From the NCBI GenBank assembly GCA_028292505.1, contig JAQGMF010000030.1:62001-126000 (forward strand): DNA of 64,000 nucleotides, given 5' to 3'. The notes below the pieces were generated by a model. That model was not told the DNA's origin. It ran no database searches and saw only the letters and a program-made list of their open reading frames with translations. Positions 57,036 to 64,000 of the stretch are shown here, piece by piece. The stretch is from Rhodocyclales bacterium. Lineage in GTDB: Bacteria; Pseudomonadota; Gammaproteobacteria; Burkholderiales; Rhodocyclaceae. The stretch's first letter is position 1. Each line of letters begins with the position of its first letter. Both the position numbers and the translations under genes were made by a program.

Positions 57036-57191
57036 GTCATTCCCGCGAAAGCGGGAATCCACTTGCCAGTACTAAGCTGCATCGAGGTTCACGTGGATTC
57101 TCGCCGCAGCCCTCTCCCCCAGCCCCTCTCCCGCAAGCGGGCGAGGGGAGCGCAATGCGGCTACGCCGGTTGCAAAGCTGGCGGGAATGAC
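57036..57191. repeat. Palindromic dispersed repeat, copy C, interrupted by a second repeat
   Basis: The left arm is intact (57036-57062), but the right arm is split. GTGGATTCTCGCC (from 57093) and GCGGGAATGAC (to 57191) are separated by about 75 bases that contain an unrelated hairpin, CCCCTCTCCCGC-aa-GCGGGCGAGGGG. This looks like one small repeat inserted in another. It lies between tssL and tssM. Confidence 0.65.
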
Positions 57192-57235
57192 CACTGCATA
57201 GACAGTCCCTTTCAAGTCCGCCACCGGGGCCTTGC

Positions 57236-60200
57236 ATGAAAGCATTCTTCAAAATCCTGTTTCACCCGATCCTGCTCACCATCCTCGGGCTGATTGCGCT
57301 GGCGCTGGTCATCTGGTTCGTCGGCCCGCTGTTCTCGTTTGCGGGCTTCGCACCGCTCGGATCGGAACTGGTGCGCTGGATCATCATCGGCATCATCGTG
57401 CTGATCGTCGTGTTGCGCGCGGTGTGGCGTAAAATCAAGGCGCGCAAGAACAACGCGCAATTGCTCGATGGCCTCATGAAGAGCAGCGATGCGCCGGGCA
57501 CGCCGACGCAGTCGGAAGAAGTGCTGACGCTGCGCAAACGCTTCGAGGAAGCGATGCGCGTGCTCAAGGAAACCAAGGCCGCGCAGAACGCCAAGAAAGG
57601 CGGCCTGGCGCGCCTGCTGTCTTTCGGCTCGGCACGCTACCTGTACGAGTTGCCCTGGTATGTGTTCATCGGCGCGCCCGGCTCGGGTAAGACAACGGCA
57701 TTAATCAATTCCGGCCTGCGTTTTCCGCTCGCCGAAAAATTCGGCGCACACCAGCTCAAGGGCATCGGCGGCACGCGCAATTGCGATTGGTGGTTCACCG
57801 ACGAAGCGGTACTGATCGACACCGCCGGCCGCTACACGACGCAAGACTCCAATCAGGCCAGCGATCACGAAGCCTGGCAAGGGTTCATGTCGCTGCTGAA
57901 GCGGCATCGCCCGCGCCAGCCACTCAATGGTGTGCTGCTGACGGTCAGCCTCGGCGATCTGCTGAGCCAGTCGGAAAGCGAATCCGAACGTCATGCGGCC
58001 GCGCTGCGCACGCGCATCCAGGAGCTCTACAGCTCGTTGAATGTGCGCTTGCCGATCTACGTGCTGGTCACCAAGGCTGATTTGATCGCCGGCTTCAACG
58101 AATTCTTCAATGACTTCGGCAAGGAAGCGCGGGACCAGGTTTGGGGCGTCACCTTCACACAAGGCGGCGACAGCGCGGCGCAGGTGAAGGAATTGTCCGA
58201 CAGCCTCAACGCCTTGCGCCAACGTGTGCTCGACCTCATGCCGACACGCTTGCGCGAGGAACAGGACTTGACACGCCGCGGCGCCATCGCCGCTTTCGAT
58301 CAGCAACTCGCGGCTGCAAATCGTCTGCTCGCCGGCTTCCTCGACAAGGTGTTCGCACCTTCCGGTTTCGATCAGCCGGTGATGGTGCGCGGCGCCTACT
58401 TCACCAGCGGCACGCAGGAAGGCAATCCGATCGACCGCGTCATGTCCAGCCTCGGCGGCGCCTTTGGCCTGGAGCGTCGCGTGCTGCCGCCGCAAACCGG
58501 CAGCGGCAAGAGTTTCTTCATCACGCGCCTGTTGCGCGAAGTCGTTTTCGCCGAGCAGCGCATCGGCGGTACCAATCTAAAATGGGAACGTCGCCGCAGC
58601 ATGCTGCGCCTCGCCGCCATCGTATGCACGGTGCTGCTCACCATCGGCCTGCTGATTTCCTGGGTGCTGAGCTTCTCCAATAACCGCGACTACATCGGCG
58701 AAGTGAACGCCAAGGTGAAGACCACGCAGGATGTTGTCGCCCAGGCGCGCATCGCCGCGCCCGATGATGTCGTTGGCATATTACCGGTGATCGATGCGGT
58801 GCGCACCGCATCGCACACGCCGCATCGTCCCGATGAGAAGGCGCCGCTATCGATGCAGTTCGGCTTGTTCCAGGGCGACAAGCTCGATGCTGCTTCGGAC
58901 CAGGCTTACCGCAATCTGCTACGCGACGTGCTGTTGCCGCGCATCGCCAATCGTGTCGAAAGCCAGTTGCGCAATCTCGACCCGAACAATCTGGAATTCG
59001 CCTACGAGGCGCTCAAGAGCTACCTCATGCTGCATGACGGTCAGCATTTCGATGCTGAATCGCTCAAGGCCTGGATCGCGCTCGACTGGGACCAGAACCT
59101 GCCGCGCGAGACAACGGCCGATCAACGCGCCGATCTGTCCACCTATCTCAACGCGCTGTTCGAGGACGGCCCTGCCGTGTCGCCGATTCCGGCCGATGCG
59201 CAATTAATCTCTTCGGTGCGCAACCAGTTGCTGCGCTATTCGCTGCCCGACCGTATCTACAGCCGGCTCAAGCGACAGGGTGTGGGTGGCGAGTTCCCGG
59301 CGTTCACCATCGAGCGCACAGTCGGCCCGGCAGGCGCCATTGTATTCACGCGCAAGAGCGGCCAACCGCTGAGCCGCGGCGTGCCCGGCCTGTTCACCTT
59401 CGATGGCTATCACAAAGGCTTCTCCAAGGTGGTCGAGCGCGTCTCCAAGCAGCTCGCCGAAGAAGAGCCGTGGGTACTTGCCACGACTTCCGGCAAGCAC
59501 AGCGCGGAGGACGAGAAGAAGATCGCCAACGAAGTGCGCCGCGTCTATCTCAACGACTATGTGCGCACCTGGGATAACTTCATCAATGACATTGGCGTAG
59601 CCAAGGCAAGCAACCTGCAACAGAGCATCCAGATCGCCCGCGTGCTGTCGGCGCCCGATTCGCCACTGCCGAAACTGATGCGCGCCATGTCGCGCGAGAC
59701 CACGCTGAGCCTCAAGTCCGCCGACAAGTCGGCGGTCGAAAAAGTGCAGGACAAGCTTTCCGAAACGCAGTCCGACCTGAGCAAGCTGTTCAGCAAGGAC
59801 GACACCACGCAAACCTCGATGCCTGCGGGCGGCATCGAGATGATCGTCGACGATCACTTCGCGCAACTGCGCCAGCTTGTCACAGGCGACGACAAGACCG
59901 CACCGATCACCGCCGTGGTCGCGTTGCTCAATGACGTTTACATAGCCATGTCGGCAACAGAAACCGCCCTGCGCGACAAGGTGGCGCCGCCCTCTTCCGA
60001 CGCTTCCGCCAAGGTCAAGGCCGAAAGCGCGCGCATGCCCGAGCCGGTACGCACGATGATGCAGGACGTATCGGCAGCCGGCGCGGGTCAGGCACTGGTG
60101 TCGTTGCGCGAAACCTTGAGCAGCGCCGTCGGCACGCAGATCGGCCAGTTCTGCACGCAGGCCATCGAGGGACGTTATCCTTTCGTGCGCAACAGTACGC

Positions 60201-60802
60201 GCGATGTGACGCGTGACGATTTCACGGCACTGTTCGGCCCCGGCGGCAAGCTCGATGCCTTCTTCAGCCAGAACCTCGCGCAATACGTCGATACCTCGAC
60301 CAACCCGTGGTCGTTCAAGAAAGTGCAGGAGCAGTCGCTGGGCAACTCCGGCAACCTGGCGCAATTCCAGCGCGCGGCGGTGATCCGTGATGTGTTCTTC
60401 CGCAGCGGCGGCGTGCTGCGCCTGGAATTCAAACCCGTCGATATGGACCCGTCCATCACCAACTTCGTCTTCGACGTCGATGGCCAGCTGATCAAGTACA
60501 GCCATGGCCCGCAGGTGCCGCAATCGGTGACCTGGCCCGGCCCCAAAGGCGGCCTGGAGGTGCGCATCCAGATGACACCGCCGGGCGCGAGTGGCACTTC
60601 GGGCGCGGCGCTGGACGGACCCTGGTCGCTGTTCCGCATGCTGGACAAGGCAAACATCCAGCCAGCGGGCGCGCCAGAGAAGGTCCGCGTGACCTTCGCC
60701 ATCGATGGCCGTAGCACCGTCTTCGACGTCACCTCTGGCAGCGTGCAGAACCCCTTCCGGCTGCGCGAACTCGCCGAGTTCCGCTGCCCCACCGGACTGT
60801 AG
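57236..60802 (+). CDS. tssM: T6SS inner-membrane protein TssM (IcmF)
   Basis: A 1188-residue TssM. Two N-terminal membrane helices (about residues 11-35 and 45-62) lead to a cytoplasmic domain with Walker A motif GAPGSGKTT (from Gly146). A third helix at about 460-480 (IVCTVLLTIGLLISWVLSF) precedes the large periplasmic part, ending in the conserved SVTWPGPKGG segment. With TssL and TssJ it forms the trans-envelope channel. Walker A is complete, so NTP binding is possible. tagF follows after 9 nt. Confidence 0.96.
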   Translation: MKAFFKILFHPILLTILGLIALALVIWFVGPLFSFAGFAPLGSELVRWIIIGIIVLIVVLRAVWRKIKARKNNAQLLDGLMKSSDAPGTPTQSEEVLTLRKRFEEAMRVLKETKAAQNAKKGGLARLLSFGSARYLYELPWYVFIGAPGSGKTTALINSGLRFPLAEKFGAHQLKGIGGTRNCDWWFTDEAVLIDTAGRYTTQDSNQASDHEAWQGFMSLLKRHRPRQPLNGVLLTVSLGDLLSQSESESERHAAALRTRIQELYSSLNVRLPIYVLVTKADLIAGFNEFFNDFGKEARDQVWGVTFTQGGDSAAQVKELSDSLNALRQRVLDLMPTRLREEQDLTRRGAIAAFDQQLAAANRLLAGFLDKVFAPSGFDQPVMVRGAYFTSGTQEGNPIDRVMSSLGGAFGLERRVLPPQTGSGKSFFITRLLREVVFAEQRIGGTNLKWERRRSMLRLAAIVCTVLLTIGLLISWVLSFSNNRDYIGEVNAKVKTTQDVVAQARIAAPDDVVGILPVIDAVRTASHTPHRPDEKAPLSMQFGLFQGDKLDAASDQAYRNLLRDVLLPRIANRVESQLRNLDPNNLEFAYEALKSYLMLHDGQHFDAESLKAWIALDWDQNLPRETTADQRADLSTYLNALFEDGPAVSPIPADAQLISSVRNQLLRYSLPDRIYSRLKRQGVGGEFPAFTIERTVGPAGAIVFTRKSGQPLSRGVPGLFTFDGYHKGFSKVVERVSKQLAEEEPWVLATTSGKHSAEDEKKIANEVRRVYLNDYVRTWDNFINDIGVAKASNLQQSIQIARVLSAPDSPLPKLMRAMSRETTLSLKSADKSAVEKVQDKLSETQSDLSKLFSKDDTTQTSMPAGGIEMIVDDHFAQLRQLVTGDDKTAPITAVVALLNDVYIAMSATETALRDKVAPPSSDASAKVKAESARMPEPVRTMMQDVSAAGAGQALVSLRETLSSAVGTQIGQFCTQAIEGRYPFVRNSTRDVTRDDFTALFGPGGKLDAFFSQNLAQYVDTSTNPWSFKKVQEQSLGNSGNLAQFQRAAVIRDVFFRSGGVLRLEFKPVDMDPSITNFVFDVDGQLIKYSHGPQVPQSVTWPGPKGGLEVRIQMTPPGASGTSGAALDGPWSLFRMLDKANIQPAGAPEKVRVTFAIDGRSTVFDVTSGSVQNPFRLRELAEFRCPTGL

Positions 60803-60811
60803 GACATCATC

Positions 60812-61531
60812 ATGGACATGACGCCAGCATGGTATGGAAAACTGCCCGCCCTGGGAGATTTCGCCAGCCGGCGTCTGCCACCGGCCTTCCTCGCCGATTG
60901 GGACGCATGGCTGCAACGCGGCATGGCGTATAGCCAGCAGCACATGGGCAGCGAATGGCTCGACACTTATCTCACCTCGAACGTGTGGAGCTTCATCCTG
61001 GCGCCCGGCACCCTCGACGCATCGACCTGGGCCGGCATCGTCCTGCCCTCGGTCGACCGTGTCGGCCGTTACTTTCCGCTGACCATCTGCGCTGCGCTGG
61101 CCGACTTCAGTTTCGAGCCCAATGCCATCGCCGCCCTCGAAGAATGGGTGCGGCAGCTCGAAGCGGCAGCGCGTGCCGGGCTCGACGCCAACGCCAGCAT
61201 CGACAGCTTCGAAGCCGTGCTCGCTAATTGTCCAGCACCGCCCGCAGCAGCCTCTTCGCCGTCGCTGCTGCGCGCCGAAATGGGTGGCGCGGCGCTTGCC
61301 CATGCCCTGAGTCAGCGTGCCGCGTTCGAGCGCATCGAAACCGGGCCCAACGTCGGCCTGGAAGCAATGACGCGCATGGCCGGCGGCCACTTGATGGGCC
61401 AACTGTTTGGTGGCTACAGCCTGTGGTGGTGCCACAATGAAGCCAACGCGCTGGGCGGCTTCGTCTGCCAGGGCATGCCGAGCCCAAGTGTTTTTGCGCG
61501 CATGCTGCAATACACTCCCGAGCAATCGTAA
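60812..61531 (+). CDS. tagF: T6SS regulator TagF (ImpM/SciT family)
   Basis: A 239-residue TagF-family protein. It starts TPAWYGKLPALGDFASRRLP and has VGRYFPLTICAALADF and a closing SLWWCHNEA segment. In P. aeruginosa and Agrobacterium TagF represses T6SS post-translationally by sequestering Fha. Here it is a stand-alone domain, not fused to PppA as in some species. It is 9 nt after tssM and 58 nt before the second kinase. FHA, kinase and TagF are all present, so both activating and repressing arms are encoded. Confidence 0.93.
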   Translation: MDMTPAWYGKLPALGDFASRRLPPAFLADWDAWLQRGMAYSQQHMGSEWLDTYLTSNVWSFILAPGTLDASTWAGIVLPSVDRVGRYFPLTICAALADFSFEPNAIAALEEWVRQLEAAARAGLDANASIDSFEAVLANCPAPPAAASSPSLLRAEMGGAALAHALSQRAAFERIETGPNVGLEAMTRMAGGHLMGQLFGGYSLWWCHNEANALGGFVCQGMPSPSVFARMLQYTPEQS

Positions 61532-61589
61532 GTGAACATGTGCGCTTGCGAACCTGGACCAGATATCGATACGACGGGACGTAAAGCGA

Positions 61590-63743
61590 GTGTCTGACGC
61601 GCCGAAGAACGACGACAACAAGACCATCGTGTTGAGCGAGATCACGCTGCCACCGTCTCAGTTGCCGCCGGAGCCTTCCCCACAGCAGCACAACTTCCTG
61701 CAGATCGGCACCGTCCTTGGCGAATTCGAGATCATCGGCCTGGTCGGCGAAGGTGGTTTCGGCATCGTCTACCTTGCGCAGGACCATTCGCTGCAACGCA
61801 AGGTCGCGCTCAAAGAATACATGCCAGCGTCATTGGCGTCGCGCGGCGCCGACTCGTCGGTGTCTGTGCGTTCCGAGCGCCACCGTGAAACCTTCGAAAT
61901 TGGCCGCCGCAGCTTCGTCAATGAAGCGCATCTGCTGGCGCAGTTCGATCATCCCGCACTCGTCAAGGTCTACCGCTTCTGGGAAGCCAATGGCACGGCC
62001 TATATGGCAATGCCATTCTACGAAGGCAAGACCCTGCGCGACGCCCTGCAGGAACGCGAGACGCCGCCGGACGAAAACTGGATCAGGAAAATTCTCGCGC
62101 CAGTTATCGACTCGCTCGAACTGATCCACAAGGAGAGCTGCTACCACCGCGATATTGCGCCGGACAATATCATGTTGCTGCGTGGCGACCGCCCAGTCTT
62201 GCTCGACTTCGGTGCGGCACGACGCGTCATCAGCGATATGACGCAAGCATTGACCGTGATTCTCAAGCCCGGCTATGCGCCCATCGAACAATACGCCGAG
62301 ATGCCCGGCATGCGCCAAGGGCCATGGACCGACGTCTATGCCCTGGCCGCCGTCGTGTATTTCATGATCACCGGCAAGACGCCACCCCCCGCCGTCGGCC
62401 GCATGATGCAGGACAGCTACAAGCCGCTGGCCGTCGAAGCGGCGGGCCGCTACAGCGACGCGTTTCTGCGCGGCATCGACAAATCGCTCGGCGTGCGTGC
62501 TGATGCGCGGCCGCAGTCCATGGTCGAGATGCGCGAACTGCTCGGTATGGCAGGGCGTTCCATACTGGTTACACCGCCGCCTGCAAAGCCGGTGGGCAAA
62601 CCCGCGCCTGCTCCTAAGCCACCGAAAATTCCGAAGCCCGAAAAGCCCAGGAAACCAGAAAAGATTCGCGTCGAACCCGCACCAAAGCCTGCAAGCATGG
62701 ACGGCAGCAAACGTGGCGTCCTCATTGTCGGCGCCGGATTGATCGTAGTGGGCGGTATCGCCGCCGCGTTACTGCTTCCACATAAACACGCTGACCAGGC
62801 CAGCGAGCCCGTCGTAGTCGCCAAACCAGAAAAGCTGCCTGAGACACCGACGCCGCCAGTGGCTGCGCCCAAGGCCGCCATCCCCGCGCCGACAAAACTC
62901 GCGAGCGCATCCAGCCTCAGCGCAAGTGCGGCAAGCAGTGGCAGTGCAAAATCTTCGCTCGCCGCTTCCAGCATAGCGCGGCCGCTCATTCACTCGCTGG
63001 CGCAAGCCATGCAGACCATCGTCACGGGCGCCGATCCAAAGATCGCCATCAAGCTTGATGCGCCTCACAGCGTGACGCTTGGCAGCGATACGCTGCACCT
63101 GAACCTGAGCAGCAGCACCGCCGGCTATCTCTATCTGTTTCTGTGGGACAAGGCTGAGGACAAGCTCTATCGCCTCTTTCCCAACGATGCCGACACCGCC
63201 AATGCCCTGACACCGAATCAGCGCTTTTCGGTACCGCGCTCGCAGCTGCCTACACCATGGGCATACGCCGCACGTGCACCGCAAGGCGATTGGCAGGTAC
63301 TGGCCGTGGTGTCGGAACGCGAACGCAATTTCGCCACTTCGGCGCTGGGCAAAGAAGCAGGCATGCTCGTCGCCACGCGTGGCGCATTGGAGTCGCGCTT
63401 CACGCACGGGGCCAGTTACGAAGCGCTGATAGGCGATGCGATATGCAAAACAGGTGAAGCCTGCACAGACCGCTACGGCGCCAGTCTCGCGACCATCAGC
63501 GAGGTCGCACCGGAACCCGTCAAACCAGTCATTCCGCCAGCGCCCGCCAAGCCAGTTGCGGCACCAACTCCCGCCGAGCCTCCCAAGGCGGCAAAAACCA
63601 CCAGGGCGCCAAAGAAAGAGGCCGCCATAAAAACACCTGAGCCCAAACCACCGAAACCGGCCAAGCACAGCGTGTCACCCGAAGCGGAGCGAGAGTATTT
63701 GAAGAGGCTCAATCAGGGCCTGGACAATCTGGTTGCGCCTTGA
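61590..63743 (+). CDS. PpkA-type serine/threonine protein kinase of the T6SS (copy 2)
   Basis: A 717-residue paralogue of the kinase at 32108-34030. The kinase domain is nearly the same through long stretches (GEGGFGIVYLAQDHSL, HRDIAPDNIML, DFGAARRVISDMTQA) with Lys75 in VALKEY. A Pro/Lys-rich linker (KPPKIPKPEKPRKPEKI) precedes a membrane helix (about residues 375-393), then a periplasmic DUF4384-type domain (TAGYLYLFLWDKAEDKLYRL) and a Lys/Pro-rich tail. The N-terminal tail is also different. A GTG start fits. It closes T6SS block 3; the two kinases may respond to different signals or be partly redundant. Confidence 0.92.
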   Translation: MSDAPKNDDNKTIVLSEITLPPSQLPPEPSPQQHNFLQIGTVLGEFEIIGLVGEGGFGIVYLAQDHSLQRKVALKEYMPASLASRGADSSVSVRSERHRETFEIGRRSFVNEAHLLAQFDHPALVKVYRFWEANGTAYMAMPFYEGKTLRDALQERETPPDENWIRKILAPVIDSLELIHKESCYHRDIAPDNIMLLRGDRPVLLDFGAARRVISDMTQALTVILKPGYAPIEQYAEMPGMRQGPWTDVYALAAVVYFMITGKTPPPAVGRMMQDSYKPLAVEAAGRYSDAFLRGIDKSLGVRADARPQSMVEMRELLGMAGRSILVTPPPAKPVGKPAPAPKPPKIPKPEKPRKPEKIRVEPAPKPASMDGSKRGVLIVGAGLIVVGGIAAALLLPHKHADQASEPVVVAKPEKLPETPTPPVAAPKAAIPAPTKLASASSLSASAASSGSAKSSLAASSIARPLIHSLAQAMQTIVTGADPKIAIKLDAPHSVTLGSDTLHLNLSSSTAGYLYLFLWDKAEDKLYRLFPNDADTANALTPNQRFSVPRSQLPTPWAYAARAPQGDWQVLAVVSERERNFATSALGKEAGMLVATRGALESRFTHGASYEALIGDAICKTGEACTDRYGASLATISEVAPEPVKPVIPPAPAKPVAAPTPAEPPKAAKTTRAPKKEAAIKTPEPKPPKPAKHSVSPEAEREYLKRLNQGLDNLVAP

Positions 63744-63823
63744 TGCTTGAACGCGCGATCAATGCACGCGCGGCTTGGTCGGTCACCTGATAGCCGCCCA
63801 ACAAAGCACAGAACGTCCGATCC

Positions 63824-63902
63824 GTCATTCCCGCGAAAGCGGGAATCCACTTCTAAGTGAAGTCTGTGCCGCCAAGTAGATTCCCGCTTTCGCGGGAATG
63901 AC
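63824..63902. repeat. Palindromic dispersed repeat, copy D
   Basis: The 79-bp unit has the standard inverted ends, and its interior (CACTTCTAAGTGAAGTCTGTG) is closely similar to copy A. It lies 80 nt downstream of the second kinase, beyond the end of the T6SS block. The remaining 98 bases to the window edge show no recognisable gene. Confidence 0.8.
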
Positions 63903-64000
63903 GAGTTGTGGAACATCGGTAAATCGCCTACTTCGCCAATCCCCTATTGTCATACCTCGAGACGGCTCGGATTCTTCGCTTCGATAGTAATGCGCTGAAT

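Noticed and set aside
59204..61645. 813-residue open frame on the minus strand opposite tssM and tagF
   Set aside because: It is the antisense shadow of well-supported T6SS genes in GC-rich DNA; its composition (His-, Arg- and Gly-rich with no domain pattern) is not that of a protein.
63713..63916. Small minus-strand frame reading SFPRKRES...DSRFRGNDG
   Set aside because: This is the well-known false translation of the palindromic repeat (copy D), not a gene. The same applies to the plus-strand frame at 26940-27200 over copy A.

Overview
The window looks like a chromosomal segment of a GC-rich betaproteobacterium, most likely in the Burkholderiales (an Oxalobacteraceae- or Burkholderia-like lineage). 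The evidence is gene order and gene content: a phaC-like start next to pgeF and rluD with bamD divergent, an imuA-imuB-dnaE2 mutagenesis cassette under a LexA box, and a large type VI secretion system (T6SS) with threonine-phosphorylation control. I could not run a search, so the taxon is an inference. No rRNA, tRNA, CRISPR array or insertion sequence with a transposase was recognised.

Layout. 1-3.8 kb: housekeeping genes (partial phaC, a small membrane protein, pgeF, rluD, bamD, panC). 4.0-7.5 kb: a tightly coupled three-gene operon of unknown role (a glycosyltransferase-2-like membrane protein with degenerate motifs, an anchored beta-helix protein resembling bactofilins, and a polytopic membrane protein). 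7.5-12.9 kb: Entner-Doudoroff and ketodeoxygluconate genes (edd, an SDR reductase, kdgK, kdgA). 13.2-13.9 kb: two tandem paralogous lipoproteins. 14.0-19.5 kb: imuA-imuB-dnaE2. 19.6-27.1 kb: a divergent MurA, a GH13 protein, a sensory HD-GYP phosphodiesterase with a large insertion, and a RIO-family kinase. 27.3-29.7 kb: parC.

30-63.7 kb holds the T6SS in three blocks. Block 1 (30.1-35.9 kb, plus strand) has a MORN-repeat protein, a PpkA-type kinase, an FHA protein and a PppA-type phosphatase. Block 2 (41.7-53.3 kb, minus strand) is tssA-tssB-tssC-hcp-hcp-tagJ-tssE-tssF-tssG-clpV. Block 3 (53.5-63.7 kb, plus strand) is tssJ-tssK-tssL-tssM-tagF and a second PpkA-type kinase. No VgrG, PAAR protein or obvious effector lies in the window. 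Between blocks 1 and 2 sits a uronate-polysaccharide module (36.3-41.6 kb): a LacI-family regulator, a GH88 unsaturated glucuronyl hydrolase, an orphan family-5 solute-binding protein and a PL7 alginate lyase. With edd/SDR/kdgK/kdgA 25 kb away, this suggests a route from alginate-like polymer through unsaturated oligomers and 2-keto-3-deoxygluconate (KDG) to pyruvate and glyceraldehyde-3-phosphate.

Several copies of a short palindromic repeat (core GTCATTCCCGCGAAAGCGGG) lie between genes, two of them inside the T6SS operon tssK-tssL-tssM. The most worthwhile leads are the three-gene operon at 4.0-7.5 kb, the carbohydrate module lodged inside the T6SS locus, the two paralogous kinases near its ends, and the HD-GYP protein with about 150 extra residues between its catalytic halves.
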